A DNA stretch of 64,000 nucleotides, taken from positions 4,154,001 through 4,218,000 of the forward strand of contig NC_060017.1 of the NCBI RefSeq assembly GCF_021134715.1. The letters are read 5' to 3'. The translations under genes and the position numbers were made by a program. Numbering within the stretch: the stretch's first letter is position 1; every line of letters begins with the position of its first letter. Positions 13,122 to 26,338 of this stretch are shown one piece after another. Source of the DNA: Daphnia pulex. Lineage: Eukaryota; Arthropoda; Branchiopoda; Diplostraca; Daphniidae. Below the pieces are notes generated by a model. It made no database searches, was not told where the DNA came from, and saw only the letters and a list, made by a program, of their open reading frames with translations.

Positions 13122-14590
13122 TCACAATGAATCTTGACGTTCTTCTTCGTCATCCCGAAAACCACTCAGAGGATCAGATAATAAAGGGCTCTCAGAAATG
13201 GAATAATAATTCCCGTTGTACAAAACTCCGAGATCCCGCAGAATTTCACCTCGTATTGTGGCGTTGATAGTCCAACGAAAACACCGCAGATCCTCACGCT
13301 CGCGCTCCAATCGGTGAACATCGATTATTTTGGTTTTCAGTCTCTCAAGTATGACCCCAAGATCGAAAATGGTCAAGTGCTTGTGTTTTTCATTGCACAG
13401 CTGATCCGTCAGAAGAAGCAACTTCTCCGTCGTCACGCTATTCTCGTTTTCAAAATCGTCTTCCATGGTGTTGCTGCTGTCTTGCTCCATCTCCGATCCT
13501 GATGCGTTCTCCTGGTGCTGATGCTGGGATCTGGACGCGGCGAGACTAGAACGGCTCTCCACTCCATCATGAATCACATTCGTACCGTCGTCACAGAAAT
13601 GAACGTGAGTAGACTTCAAAATTTTACTCATGGAATGAATTCGATGACGATGACATTCGGCACTTTGGATGGAGCGGCCTCTGTCGTGTAGTGATCCACA
13701 GTGAAATTCACATTTATTCAAATCGTGCTGGAACGCTGCTGAAGAAGCGCTTGAACGCAAAAGCTGGGGGTCTTTACTTGAGCCAGAAATTGGAACGTGA
13801 TTGGCGGCTTGCGAGTCATGGGCTACTACTACATTTGAACAAGCCCCTGAAACTGCATTGCAATCCCTAAGAGTCGACTTGAAAGTCGCGCCTGCACTGG
13901 CAGTGGAAGCAGATTGTTTGACGTTAATAGGCTGACTGTCGACGATTTCCTTGTCGCTGATGGTTGCAGCAACTGAATCTTTTAGTATAGAACTAGCACC
14001 AGTCAAAGAGTGACTGGCAAACATAGGAACCTTATTGTTGTAATCAAATCTAGCATTGGGAAAGTCTTGCGAATAGGTCGGTTTGACATTGGGGTGATAG
14101 CCTCGGTCACTCCGCTGGTTCCAATGAAGGACTAACGTAATTTTATCTTGATTGTCGACAATCTTCCAAAAGGGGGGCTCATGGTAAATATTTAACGTAG
14201 TTAGGGCATCACAAACAACACGTGGAAGAAGATAAGTTTTTAAGGAACCGCCATCACTATTCTGGTCAGTAGAACCAGACGTATGTTGAACAGGCTTTGT
14301 CCAAGATTCTCCTGCTCGCAGTAGAAGAAATGCAGTGTTATCTGGAAACCACTTTAAGAATTCGTCATCATCTACATAGGTACCGTCTGTCTCTAGGACC
14401 AGGTAGACAGTTTCCTCTTTACTATAGTCTATCTTTTCACGGCCTATCAAAATTCAACAAATTTTAAAACATTAAACATAAATATTTTATTCAAAACGAC
14501 AACCTTTTCGATGCAATTCTTCAAGTGACGAAGCCAAGACAAGGCGCTTTTTTATTCGTGACGCATCCCATATTTTCCAGGGTCGCCGCT
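13122..14590 (-). CDS. CIDE-N domain protein, DFF/Drep-like
   Basis: Two coding exons (13122-14443 and 14504 to about 14590) join in frame to form a CIDE-N domain: RRPWKIWDASRIKKRLVLAS, LEELHRKG, then YLVLETDGTYVDDDEFLKW and LPDNT-like FPDNTAFLLLRAGE. CIDE-N domains pair head to tail in the apoptotic nuclease DFF40/CAD and its inhibitor DFF45/ICAD, and in the insect Drep proteins. A long Ser/His-rich linker follows, then a conserved-looking C-terminal helical block (LTIFDLGVILERLKTKIIDV, WTINATIRGEILRDLGVLYN) that fits the Drep inhibitor-like branch better than the nuclease. No CAD nuclease His motif is seen. The initiator ATG is not in the exon at 14504-14590: an in-frame stop lies just upstream without an ATG, so at least one further 5' exon is missing from this model. 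Confidence 0.78.
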
Positions 14591-17500
14591 CCCGAGTTTC
14601 CTTTTTTAAATTTTTTGATTGTTAACGTTAATTGAACAGAGTTATACTAGATCGGACAAAGATAAGCTTATTAGCCATTACTGTGTGAGATTCCATATGA
14701 AGGGCCTATACTGTCAAATATATTAGCTTTTATTAATCATTTAGATATTAGTAATAATGTATTACGTAAATGTTTGTTTGTTCATGCTATAATAGAAAGT
14801 GCCAGTATCTCAGACAAAATTCTCAAACAATTATCAATTAAACAGCTTTTAAATTTTCGCGTAGTCGTAATTCCATCTCGATTTGCAACATTACTTTAAT
14901 TGTTAATACTTTTCTCATTAATTTTTAATTTGGAGTACCCTTCGATCGATCCATTAGAACACTCGAACTGTATGATTTCTCTTGAAATAATGATTTTGCT
15001 CGAATAAATATTTCTCCCAATAATTGAATCCGTAAAAAAATCTCATTTACAGTAAATTATGTAAGACCTATAAATGTAATCCCTTTTAAAAGAAATATAT
15101 GAAAATATTTCTTTTACACAAATATAGCTCTTGAAGGAGGAACGTTTGTACATGTTGCAGATTTCAGTTCAAGAACACACAACCGCGTAAAAGTATAACG
15201 AATTCGCTAAAATGGCAAATCAATTGAATGCATACAAAAGTACGAGCATATTATAAGAATAGATATTTGCCAAAGTAACATACTTCTCTCGGCATCACGG
15301 CATCATGTTGCTCAAGATCTGCTATACTTCAAAAGTCTCAATACATACGTATTTGAATGACTCAAGTTGAGGGGAGGGTGTCGCAATTATAAGCAATGAC
15401 TATTACTTTTCAAAATGGATCACTAATGTTGCACATTATATGGGAAATATTGAAGAATTGTTTAAGACGCCATTTTTGTAGCAACGAGAAGAACTAGTCG
15501 ACAACTAAGTCTGCAACTGATTGCGCAGACGCGCAATTCTTAAAACGATTCCGAGTACGGCAAGGAAGCCGTTCATGTGACACATTTCATGGATTGTTAA
15601 TGGGTAATAGTCATCCTTAATACCATGGCAAACAGCTTTAGTAATGCGCACATTACTAAAGTAATATCTAATATGAAAAATATGACGACATTAAAATCAA
15701 GAAATCGATAAAAAAGTACCAATTACGTCAATCATTAAAAATCTCTTGATTGTACATTTTTCTGCAAGAATCGATTGTTAATTAGATTATTGCGAAATCA
15801 CGATAACATGTCTAATTCCATCGCAGTTTTATAATACCTTTTTTTAAAAACACGCCACTGGCCTTCGAGACTTCCTGTGATTTGAAAAGAATCAATGCAA
15901 TGATAAACTCACAACAATTAATAAAGTACAAAAATGTATTGAAACATGAATAGCCTTACTTTCAATACATTTTATGACAATCAATGTTTCCATCAATCCA
16001 TTGGAGCACTTAACACAGCAAATCAATCTACTTAAAAATAATTAAAAAAAAAACTTTATGCTGATAATCTCAAATTGCCATATTATGTTCAAAAAAGAGG
16101 AAAAGGAACATTCAAACATACCTGACTGTTTTGATGCAAACCACATGACAAGTCTATTTTTGAATGTCTTGTTTTACTTATGATTCAAATCGCTTCACGG
16201 AAGTTGCCAAAGTATCTGAATTGCAAATATGTTTGGAGAATCACTTGTGAATTGCTCCCTGTCTGATTATTGGTAGAAAGTAGAAACACATGTGCAATTT
16301 CAGTAGTTGAAAGTTTTGGACAGTACCGTAATATGCATATGATTTACTCTGGTCCTTAACGAGGTTTTTTGTAGCAGTGTTTAGGCCCATTGCAAAGTAA
16401 CCAGTATGTTTTTCAATTCCAATTGTGAACCTGAAAAAATGGAAATAAAAAAAATACATCGCAAAATAAATTCCTACAATTACAAATCCAAATATAACAT
16501 GCTATCTGGTCGCTATCTCTTCAGTTAAATAATATGACAATGCTTTTAAAAACTGAAACTTTGAATTATAACCATTCTAGAAACGATAATGAAGAGTTAA
16601 AAAAAAACTCTTGACACTTGAGAACTGACGAGTGACGACTGATACGCTGGAAGCTGGAAACTGGAATGCTGGATCACTGGATGAAGTATCCAACGGGACA
16701 ACATCACGGACGAAAAAATCAAAACAATAAACAAATGACACACGCCACACGCAATAATATTCCTAGTTGACTTTCTGCCTCCATGATTCCCCTATTTGTA
16801 GAGTCAAAATCATTTTTACCCTCAAACCTATTTACAATAAGTGATTTTTCTTCATGAACATTGTATTTACTATTGAGTAGAACAAGTAGCAAAAACCACT
16901 CCGCAAAATAAATTGGTTTACTATTTTAAAAATGATTTAAATATAGATTTTTTTTCTTTTCATTCTCATAGTACTTACAACAATAATTGTAATATCAGTA
17001 GAGCTCATTTAAAGTTACAGTTTTTTAAGTTGTATCGTCCTCGCACCCCGTTTTCGGCTAGGATGTTCGTGCTTAATTCAATCATTGATGCGAATCGCGA
17101 TCCTGTTCAATAGGAATGTCAGTCGGACAATAATTTTTCTGTTGTCTGTTGTCCTAAATGTCATTAAAAGAAAACAGGAATATAAAAAACTGCATAACAA
17201 AAAAATATATATAAATCACGTTATATGAGTGTATGGATAGCCAACTACGAGAATCCTAGAGCATCCATTTCAATCAATTGAGTTCCAAACTCTTACTATA
17301 TAACATTGTAGGCCTATTGCATAATAATAAGTGATGTTTCAGTTCCCCACTATTAACCGCAGCATAAATGGATGAATAATGTTTTAAAAATTAGGCTGTA
17401 GTGTAGATGCACTTTGCAGCCAAACCGTTATAATAGCAGCCCAATAACTGTTCAGCGAAAAACGAGAAGCATTCGACATGAAAACCGGTTAACTTTCTAG

Positions 17501-17715
17501 ACTTTTACCGACTTGTAACGAAGAGAGCATAATATGTAGTAAAGGGAAACGCAGCATAGCTCAGAATGGACATATTCCTGTTTTGTTGGATTGAGAATCA
17601 AATTAGCTTTCATTTCTAAACAAGTTTGATTTCGTACTTCCTATACGTCTGTTGAGCAACTCAGAAAACGGGTTCACAATCCCTTAATATTGAGATTGAA
17701 TGCCAGACAGTGGCC
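14591..17715. other. Large spacer between the CIDE-N gene and ELOVL
   Basis: About 3.1 kb of AT-rich DNA between divergently transcribed genes. It should hold the missing first exon(s) of the CIDE-N gene and the ELOVL promoter. A 26-base hairpin with 11-base arms (CTTTAGTAATG, loop CGCA) sits at 15636-15661. A possible minus-strand exon is listed separately. Otherwise I see nothing firm. Confidence 0.5.
16241..16434 (-). other. Possible orphan exon upstream of the CIDE-N gene
   Basis: A minus-strand open stretch begins right after a strong acceptor (T-rich tract then TTTCAG) at about 16435 and reads FTIGIEKHTGYFAMGLNT onward to IRQGAIHK and a stop. It matches no family I know. It could be a terminal coding exon, a non-coding exon of the CIDE-N gene, or chance; a clear donor is missing. 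Confidence 0.2.
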
Positions 17716-17756
17716 TATATAAAGAAAAGGGGTCCTGTCACCCGCGAGTCAGTTGG
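17716..17756 (+). promoter_or_regulatory. ELOVL core promoter (TATA box and initiator)
   Basis: A TATATAAAG box at 17716-17724 is followed by an arthropod-type initiator TCAGTT at 17749-17754. Taking the A at 17751 as +1 puts the TATA about 33 bases upstream, the expected spacing. The ELOVL start codon follows at 17907. Confidence 0.7.
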
Positions 17757-17906
17757 TTTCGCGGATTACTAGTTTACACGCTGCTGTTTGAGGGTTGTGC
17801 GTACGTATGAATAACCCTTACCTCTTCAAATAACGAACCGAATTTTATTGACTCCCATTCTCATCAGCTTCTTTTTATTACTCAATTAGGTTTTGGCAAA
17901 AGAAAA

Positions 17907-19149
17907 ATGTTTGCCGCCGTGAAGGATTTCATCGACGGTTATAATGATTTGATGATCAACAGGCGAGGTAGGTCATTTGTGTCTTGATTTATTTTAACAT
18001 TATTTGCTGATTTTCTTTTTTAAAGATCCTAGGGTGGACGGATGGTTCTTAATGAGTTCATTTTTCCCAACCCTGATCATCTGCTCTTGCTACATCTATT
18101 TCGTCAAATCCTTGGGACCGAGGCTAATGCGCGATCGGAAACCCTTCGAGCTCCGTTCCGCCATCATCATTTATAATGTCATTCAAGTTCTCGCCAGTAT
18201 TTACTTGGTGTACAAGGTATGAAAATCTCTATAACCTTTGACCATTTCCTTACTGGGCGACAATTTCATTTGATTTTACTTCCTTTTTTCTCTTTTCTCT
18301 GTCATTTCGACTCTTCCGCTAATTCAGGGTCTGGTTCACGCCTGGCTGTTCCGCTACAGCCTCCGCTGCCAACCGGTCGACTATTCCGACGATCCCGACG
18401 AGTTGATTGTTGCCCAAATGTGTTGGTGGTATTACTTTTGCAAATTCACCGAGTTTCTGGATACGGTTTTCTTCGTCCTGCGGAAAAAGTTTGATCAAAT
18501 CACCAACCTCCACGTCATTCACCATAGCATCATGCCGGCCGTCTGTTGGTGGGGTGTCAAGTTTGCCGCTGGTGGTCACGGTACATTCTTTGGAATGCTG
18601 AACTCGTTCGTTCACATTATCATGTACACCTACTACTTATTCTCCTCAATGGGACCGAAATATCAGAAATATTTGTGGTGGAAGAAGCATCTGACCTCGA
18701 TGCAAATGATTCAGTTCGTTGCAGTTTTCATACATTCAGCTCAGCTTTTCTTCATCGACTGCAATTACCCCAAGATTCTGGCTTACGCAATGTGTTTCAA
18801 CGCTCTCATGTTCTTGAGCCTCTTCTCAAACTTCTACATTCAGGTATGAGGAAAAGATAATTTGATGAATTGGAATTAGCAGGTTTTGTTAAACATCCGT
18901 TTCATTCCGCAGGCTTATATCAAACGCCGTCGTTTGCCTACGGTAAAGAAAGAAGATGACGCTGCCAATGGAAAGACTAAAGTGACAAGTCAAAAGGCCG
19001 AAAAAGAAAAACGCGGTGTCGGAAAGATGATCACCAACATTATGACCAACACATCAAACGCCTGTTATATCGGACAGAATGGTCTCTATCAATCAGCTGA
19101 TAAAGCGAAATCAAACGGATCCTCTAGCGAAAAGAAGAAACACATGTAA
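17907..19149 (+). CDS. Very-long-chain fatty acid elongase (ELOVL family)
   Basis: This is an ER multi-pass 3-ketoacyl-CoA synthase that condenses malonyl-CoA with long acyl-CoA. Four exons (17907-17967, 18026-18216, 18328-18843, 18913-19149) sum to 1005 bases, giving 334 residues. Family signatures are KFTEFLDTVFFVLRKK (residues 123-138), the catalytic histidine box HVIHH (146-150), NSFVHIIMYTYYLFSS, and the final membrane segments before YIQAYIKRRR. Several hydrophobic helices are visible, starting around residue 30. The C-terminus is unusually long and lysine-rich, ending SSSEKKKHM, where many elongases carry a short di-lysine ER-retrieval signal. The gene has its own TATA promoter and no close coding neighbour. 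It resembles the ELOVL1/4/7 branch, but I cannot assign substrate chain length. Confidence 0.95.
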
Positions 19150-22100
19150 AAGTGCTTTATTCGTATGCAATTCTTACTTTTGTAAAAGGAAATTGCCAAG
19201 TTCTGCTCATCTGTTTCAAACGTTTGATTCATATTATTGTTTCAAGTAATTGAATTATTCGTTACTTATTTGTTGTACATAACGAACTTGTGGCCCCTTA
19301 TTTAGTTACCAAAAATTATAGGCTCTTGTTCCTAGATGAAGAATCTTGCTCGACATGAAGAAAGAAAACATACACGTGTAAAGATTTTTACAACGGGATT
19401 GTCAGTATGATTATTAGACTCATGGCAGCACGTTTATAATGAAACGTTTTTTTAAAATACAAGCAGATTCAATATCAGAGTATATGTAAATTTGTATAAA
19501 TTATTTGTTTCCCAACAAGTGAGTCCTATTTTGTTAAGAAGAACCGTTGATGAAAATGTAGGACCATGGCATTTTGAAAAAAATAACGTTAAAACCTGTT
19601 AATGCTCACAGTACTTCCGTAAGTATTGGACAGGCTAAAATGCGCAACACTACTGCTATATCGTTGTATAAGGAATACCAGAATTTCCTTTTAGAACAAA
19701 TATGTCGCGACTGATGTGTTTAATTAAATTGAGTATTCAACGTTTTCCGGCTAACAAACAGATATGGTCAGGTGCGTTTCTTTGCCCGCTCACATTCGTT
19801 TTGGAAGTGAGTGTATACTCTCAAATCGAATGGGGAAATGAGGCCACAGACTTCTGAATTCGATTAACGAGTTCTCCATTCACACTGGTTTCTTCGAAAC
19901 AGACACAGTAAGCGGCCTACTCACATACATCTTAATCGCTGAATGGGATCAAGTAAATCGATTTCTGGATTCTTCTCTTAAAAGAAGTTAAATAAAGGAA
20001 GTAAAATCAAATACATTATTATGTTATCACATAAGTTCACTCTAATGGCGGGGAAGAACCCAGATTCTCCCCTTGAAACTATTATTTGTTTTTATTTTTT
20101 AACTTCTCAACGTCTAAATCTTCCCCGGTTTTAAGTAACATTGAATGTTTTTTTTACTGCGTATTGTACGTTACATTTTGCCCTGCATTCTGCGAGATCC
20201 ACAACTGGGATGGCATGTGGCCTACATTAAGTGAACCGGATCAAAGCTATATAGTCTAAACCGTTGAATCAACGATGGAATATAACCTAAACTGGTCGGC
20301 GTCAGGTTGAAGTTGTGCACGAAGCAAATTCTGCGGTGATGCCCCTAACAATGTCTGCCAAATATCTCTCAATTATTGCATTTCTGACGACATGTTCACG
20401 AGAAATAAAAATTATAGTTATTAAATTAACGAGGTCTGCACACTTTTAAGTATTTCGGCATTTTTACGTGTTACGCACAAAATTTTAATTAATGGCGAAA
20501 TCTTTGTTCCTTAATTCCAAACAGGTGCTACTGTGTATTCATAATTTAAAATTTGCATCAATGAAGCTGCAATTTCCATCAACTTGACTTCATCATCAAT
20601 GTTCGAAGAAAGTTTCCCAAGGAGCAGTTGCGCAATAAATTTCGCTCCATCCACCAATAAAATAAATAAAACTTTCCTTTTCTTGAATATTTAGATTCGT
20701 TAGAATAGATAGACCCCGTTCCCTAGTTTAAACAACTCCCTTCTCTAACTAAAAAGAAAAAAACAGCCTCCTCAAAAAATTAAAATTTTATTTTGAACCA
20801 CTTATTCAATGGAGGATTGCTTGTTAAGACTTGAATTTCAGCGATCCGAAAATTTCCTCTAGTTTATTCTGCCTGAAAACATTTGGAGAACTCGTTTCAA
20901 ACCTGATTCTCCCCTACACACACGTAAAAACAAAAAAAAAACGTTACACTTATCCACAAAAAGTTTTCTGAATAGTTTCCATGTCTGGAGATCTTGTTCA
21001 AAGCACATCTGACAAGCTTTCTAACTTATATAACGGAACTTTCCTTTTTCTAGACCGTATTCAAATAGCCAATGTTAAAATTAGGGCACAGCTTTTATAA
21101 CTAATAATCAACTTGCGCCTTATAGCGCTATTCAATCGAATTCAATCACACAGGCGCAATAAATAGAGGTTTGTACTGTATTCTCCCATGATTATTATGA
21201 TGTAACATTCATTAAATTTTATGCGATAACGTAGCTATGACAATTGAACGTGATAGTTTTTTCTAATTCGAAAATGGTGTCAGATTTCTTGTCCGTCTGT
21301 TGGTAACAGACGTTGACCGGAGGCGTTGGGTCATGTCACGATGCAACATAGTTCCGGTACATTAAGCGCATACCACCATGAATATCAAAAATTGGTATCA
21401 GGCAGGGATTTCACTTTTAAAAAAACACCCTTTAGCCGTGAGGTCAGCAGGAGAAGAAAGTTTTGAATTTGAAAAGACCTCAAATCATCTGATTGGAAAT
21501 CTAAGCCGCTTTTCTTTTATTCCCTTTTTTATTTTTAAGGGTAGGGATAAAGAAAGTAGGGTTGGCTCAGCTGAAAATGACTGCAATTAAGAATATTAAG
21601 AATTTTACAACTTCAAAAGCTGGTGTAAAATTATGAAAACTCATAAAATGATGATCCTGAGAGAAAATAACGATCCTTGATTATGCGTTTTACAGCAAAC
21701 TGGACGAATAAGAAAATCAAACCAATTTAATGAGGAACAACTGGAGATACTCTATAGGACTATTTACGTCGTTCCAAATATAGTCTTCGAGATATTTAGA
21801 GAAAAAACGCGAATTTACGTGATGTTTTCACTCAATTATTGTGCAAAGCTATAGAATATTCACTGATTGTGTTCCAGTTTTTAGTCCCAAAAGGGATTGC
21901 CGGTTCTTTTGCGTCGTATTGAAAAGGAAACATCGACCGAAATTCATTTCTAAAATAGAGTTGCTTAATGCTTAGCGAGTATAACTAATAATAGCTGTGG
22001 TCCTGATGCTATTTCTGCGCGAATTCAAATGGTTAATTTCTAAAAATAAAATGATTAAAATATCCAAAAGTAGTGACACGTGCATGAACCTCGACCGCAC

Positions 22101-23838
22101 ATTGGAATGCTATTTTAAACGAAACCGGTGGCTGTAAGCAGCTAGAAATGAACGTTTGATTAACAACGGCGAAAAAAAAAAAAAAAAACTTCGAATGTAC
22201 AAATATTATTTAAAATCATTTGCTCGCTCGTTTTCAATCATCAAAATATCCCTAGGAATGACGAAACGTCTCAAAATTTAGTTTTAAGAAAATTTAAAAA
22301 TCTCCTTTACAGTTGCTCAATTTTCTAACTAGCGAACAGGAGTGTCCGGTCAAACAGTATAACAAGAAAAGGAGAAAATAAATAAAGTTGAAAAAACTAC
22401 CACTAGATGGTGGTTCGAAAGTATAGCTTTTAATTAAGTTAATTGAGATTTTCGTTTTACGATTTGTAGAGGGCAAAGCCCAGTCAAAATTCCGCGTAAC
22501 TAGGGTTGGGTTTACGTAACAAGTTTAGAGGCAGTGAACTCGATTAAAGAGAATCAGCTTTATCCCAACTTTTAAATTATTGGATAATTATTTGCTAACA
22601 GGACCCGCGTTTTTCGTTTCAAAAGTGGCGCCACCACCAAAATTAATTTTTCTTTAATTCAATTCACACTTAACTAATCTAAATATCTGTACCTGAAAAC
22701 CCTCTTCAGACGCATCTTTAACAACACATTCTATAACAATTTGACTATTTGAATAAACTACATGTTTAAAAGTTGAGTAGGCTAAAGCAAAATAGGTAAA
22801 AACTGCAATAGGTCTTCCATTCGAATTAAACTAATGGAGTTACGAGCTACTTACGTCAATCAAATTATTTAAAAATAGCTAACTTGCGTTGATTCTATGA
22901 TGTTTACTGCAGAAAAATAAATTGTCCAATTGAGCAAAGAAATTGGCTAATAGACACACTAGTAGGTCTAAACGGAGGGTTGTGCGGATTATCTAAAAGT
23001 TTTCCAACAAGGTCCTGAAACAACCTTGAAGAAAAAGACGAGTGTCCTTGTAAGGATGAGCAGTAGCAGGTAGTGGCAAAAACCTTTAGATGACCATGTT
23101 TCTTCTGAGAGTGGTGATACTTGACCTTGTGCATTTTTATCTTCCTCCTTTAATGTGGAACACATGTCTCTCTCACTTCTCGGAAGACGCAATTGTATGG
23201 CGAGCGAGGTCATCCAGTCTATACTCTCTTCCTCTTCATTTATTCGCCCAGCCCGTTTTCAAAGAAACCGCGCAAGGTCAGCTCTTCCGGTCATCAACCC
23301 TTTTTTTAAAAATATTTCACTCGGAGCAATACGTCATTACAATTTGCCAGTTTCATTCGTGTTAACATTAACAAACGTGAAATTTGAAGTAAGAATTTCA
23401 AACTAGAAATAACCAAAATCGGCTCCTGATATTTCTCCAAAGTAGTTGGGCACAACTGGGTACAGGGCGATATCCATCTGCCGCCTGGGTATTCCCCAGA
23501 CACCCAAAAGGGTTTTTCCAGGAACCACACGAGTTTTACTTCTCATTGAATTCGTCCTACCGACTAAAATAGAGAGAAGATTTGCTCAGAAAAAGAATCG
23601 CATCTTGGTCACATTTTCTCGGAAAGGTCATTGGTTAGCCAAGGATTTCTCAGAACGGAACTGGTGCCTGGAAATACTCAATTTCTACGTAGAAATTTGA
23701 AAATGGCAGTGGGAAAATCAACGACAAAATCAATTTTTTTTTATTTCATTGTAGAACAAAAGACAATTTTAGAGATGCAACATAATAAGCATCAAGGGGA
23801 AAAACAGGTTCATGAATTAATTATAGACTTAACTTGAT
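19150..23838. other. Convergent intergenic region, about 4.7 kb
   Basis: This lies between the 3' ends of ELOVL (+) and the zinc-finger gene (-). It is AT-rich, with homopolymer runs (for example an A-run near 22170) and a small inverted repeat GTCTGTTGGTAACAGAC near 21296. Open frames are short and lack splice context or domains. Beyond the two 3'UTRs I recognise no gene. Confidence 0.5.
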
Positions 23839-25033
23839 TTAAGGACTTTGAGCGCCAGTTTGATATCGCTTGGACATGCGCAGCTTCTTGGGCACGTACG
23901 TGAAATCATCTTCCAACGATTCCTGATTGAGAGACGAACGATAAAGATCAACCATCTGCCACGGGCGTTTGTGTCCTGATGCACAGGCGTGATCCGACAC
24001 GGATGAATCCATATCGGAATTAAGTTCATGACTACTCTGACTAGCATCGGCGAACGTTGGCGATTCGTTACTTTGGCGCAGGGCTGATAAATGTCCAATC
24101 GACCAGTGATTAGACGAGGTGGTAACGACACACGACGACGTTGGCACATTCACATCCTGTCCGGTACAGTAAAGAAAGCCAGGCCGTGTTTTAGGCAATT
24201 CTTCTTTGATACCGAGTATGACATCAATGGCGTGACGAAGAGGAACTTCTCTAGCGACTGTCGACGATTCAAACTTCGTTTCCTGGCAATCGTAACTCCA
24301 TCGGCGAGCTTGTTGGGCTGGCGGATCGCCTACAGTGTTGACTGGCGGATTAAACATCTGAGAAGGATAAGCGTCGTAGGGAGAGTGATAGATCCATTGC
24401 ATCACCTCTCCATCGTTGGCCGGTTGACTGAGTAGACTGGCGAGAATAGGATTGTGATCCCGCGATGGCGGAGGAACGCAAAAAGATTTGCTCGAATCAT
24501 CAGCTTGATAAAAATCTTCCGGAGACGAGCGATCGTGTTGTTGGCCAGACGATGATGGCGAAGAAGTGGAATACTTGTCGCCACTTTCGTGAATCTTCAT
24601 GTGTCGTTCCAGGTTACTTTTATGCGAAGTGGCGTAATCGCAGAGACTGCACGTGAATTCTTTGAAACCGGAATGGACGGCGTGATGGCGTCGCAGTAAA
24701 GCTCGACGGCAAAAGACTCGAGAACAAATGGTACAAATGTATCTGCATCGAGATAACATTTTAAAATAAATAGGCATTAAGTTAATGAGTGTGAAATTAC
24801 CCATGGCGATGATAGGCTGCCGTGTGATGTCGCAGTGCCGCCTTGTTGGCAAAACGACTGCCACAACATTCGAGCACGGCGGTGCTCTGTTCGTGCATCG
24901 TCGCCGTGTGACGCTTCAAATTATTGCGCCTGTCGGTTCGGTATGGGCATAACGTGCAGGCAAATAATCGTTTCTCCTGTATCGAACTTCTTTCCTCTCT
25001 TAAATAAACTTCTAGCAACTCGGATTGGGCCAT
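23839..25033 (-). CDS. C2H2 zinc-finger protein with four N-terminal fingers
   Basis: Two exons (24801-25033 and 23839-24742) encode 378 residues, probably a nuclear DNA-binding transcription factor. Finger 1 is FACTLCPYRTDRRNNLKRH (Cys26, Cys29, His42, His47). Finger 2 is atypical: its two cysteines are adjacent (LECCGSRFANKAALRHH) instead of C-x2-C. Finger 3 (YICTICSRVFCRRALLRRHH) spans the splice junction, and finger 4 is FTCSLCDYATSHKSNLERH. The remaining 230 or so residues are Ser/Pro/Gln-rich and low in structure, a layout typical of regulatory proteins. The ATG at 25031-25033 sits only a few bases after a splice acceptor; a 5'UTR intron spans about 25037-25142. I do not recognise a named orthologue. 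The predicted target is unknown. Confidence 0.85.
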
Positions 25034-26338
25034 GACCTATCGAAAACAACTTATTATTGGCGATTCACAGGCAACACGTGTTTCACTCGTCTCAACAATA
25101 ATTGACAACATGAAAAATTCCACTAAATTATAAAATGCTCACCTGCAGTGGCGTGCAATTAAATAACTAGACACTTGAACTTGTTCAACATCAACTGGAG
25201 TAGAGAATGATAATAAATCCTTTTGGGAAGCGCTACGAGAGACTGTGAGCGACTGTCTTGAAACGTTCGATAGCGTTGAATGTATAGTTTCAACTCTCCT
25301 CCTTCCTCGCCCTCCCTCCTCTCTATTATTCCCAACTCTACAAAATAGTGACCCTACCCCTGCGAGTTGCATTACTCCCCAAAGAATTGCGACGAGATTC
25401 TGCATTTTTTCGACAAGAAACGGAGCAACACGACCCCCCAAAAAGGTCAGACGACGAACAAAAAGTTATATGAATAATTTTTAAGAAAATTTTTGTTGTT
25501 TTAGAAAACTTTTTTGTTTTTAAAAAAATGGTTAGTAGACACGTTCGGATTAACTGCCGATTCCGATTATTCGTAATGGGATTCTAGGGGTTTGATTTTC
25601 ATTTCATTTATTTAAATTTCTTTTTTCTTTTCTCGGGTAATTGTTTTGTAATTTTCTTGGAATATTTCCGCCCTCGTTATGATGACTGGTGTGTCTACCG
25701 TTTTCGACGAACAAATCGGTTGAATTGACCTTGAAAAACATAATTTTTTGATCAAGGCCTTTTTTCTTATGTTTTCTTGGGGTAAAGTTTTGTCCCGTTT
25801 AGTTTCGTTTGTTGGGGGGGAAGGGATGGAAAAAACTGAGATGGATGACCTTTCGCAAATGTGTCGCATGTTGTACGTCTGGCCGAACCCGTACAACGAG
25901 AGAAAAAACCCAGTTATCCTTTACGAGGTTTTCTATTAGTGTAATTCTTTTAGAGTTCCACATTAATCATTAAATCACTTGTAGCATTTAGGATGGCTAA
26001 ACCGACTGTCTTTTTTGTACCGTCGCAAAACTCCTTGTTAACGAAATTAACTTATTTTTAGGGAAGTTAGTGTGTAACTGATTAATATGATTTAATTTGT
26101 TCAATTAATTGAATTTAAAGCTCTGAACTTGGTATTTTCATGACTGATGACTTTTCTATTTAAATACGAATAATAATACCATGATACGAATAATTTTAAC
26201 TATTCTTTTTTTAGACATGTTTAATTACTACTAACTAAAAAAAAAATTCAAGATTTTTGATTTATCGAAAGCCCTACTGTAATTTGCGGAATTAATTTCA
26301 CTGCACATTTATATATGATGACTCAAATTTCACGTTTG
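25034..26338. other. Zinc-finger 5' region and LIPT1 3' flank
   Basis: It contains the spliced 5'UTR of the zinc-finger gene (non-coding exon ending at 25143, intron to 25037) and its presumed promoter upstream. The far part is the 3' flank of LIPT1. Short open frames near 25245-25940 show no domain and are regarded as chance. Confidence 0.5.

Noticed and set aside
15636-15661. 11-base hairpin as a terminator or regulatory RNA
   Set aside because: Short AT-rich hairpins are expected by chance in a 3 kb spacer, and nothing nearby supports a function.
21378-21590. 70-residue open frame in the ELOVL/zinc-finger spacer
   Set aside because: No recognisable domain, no splice signals and low-complexity surroundings.
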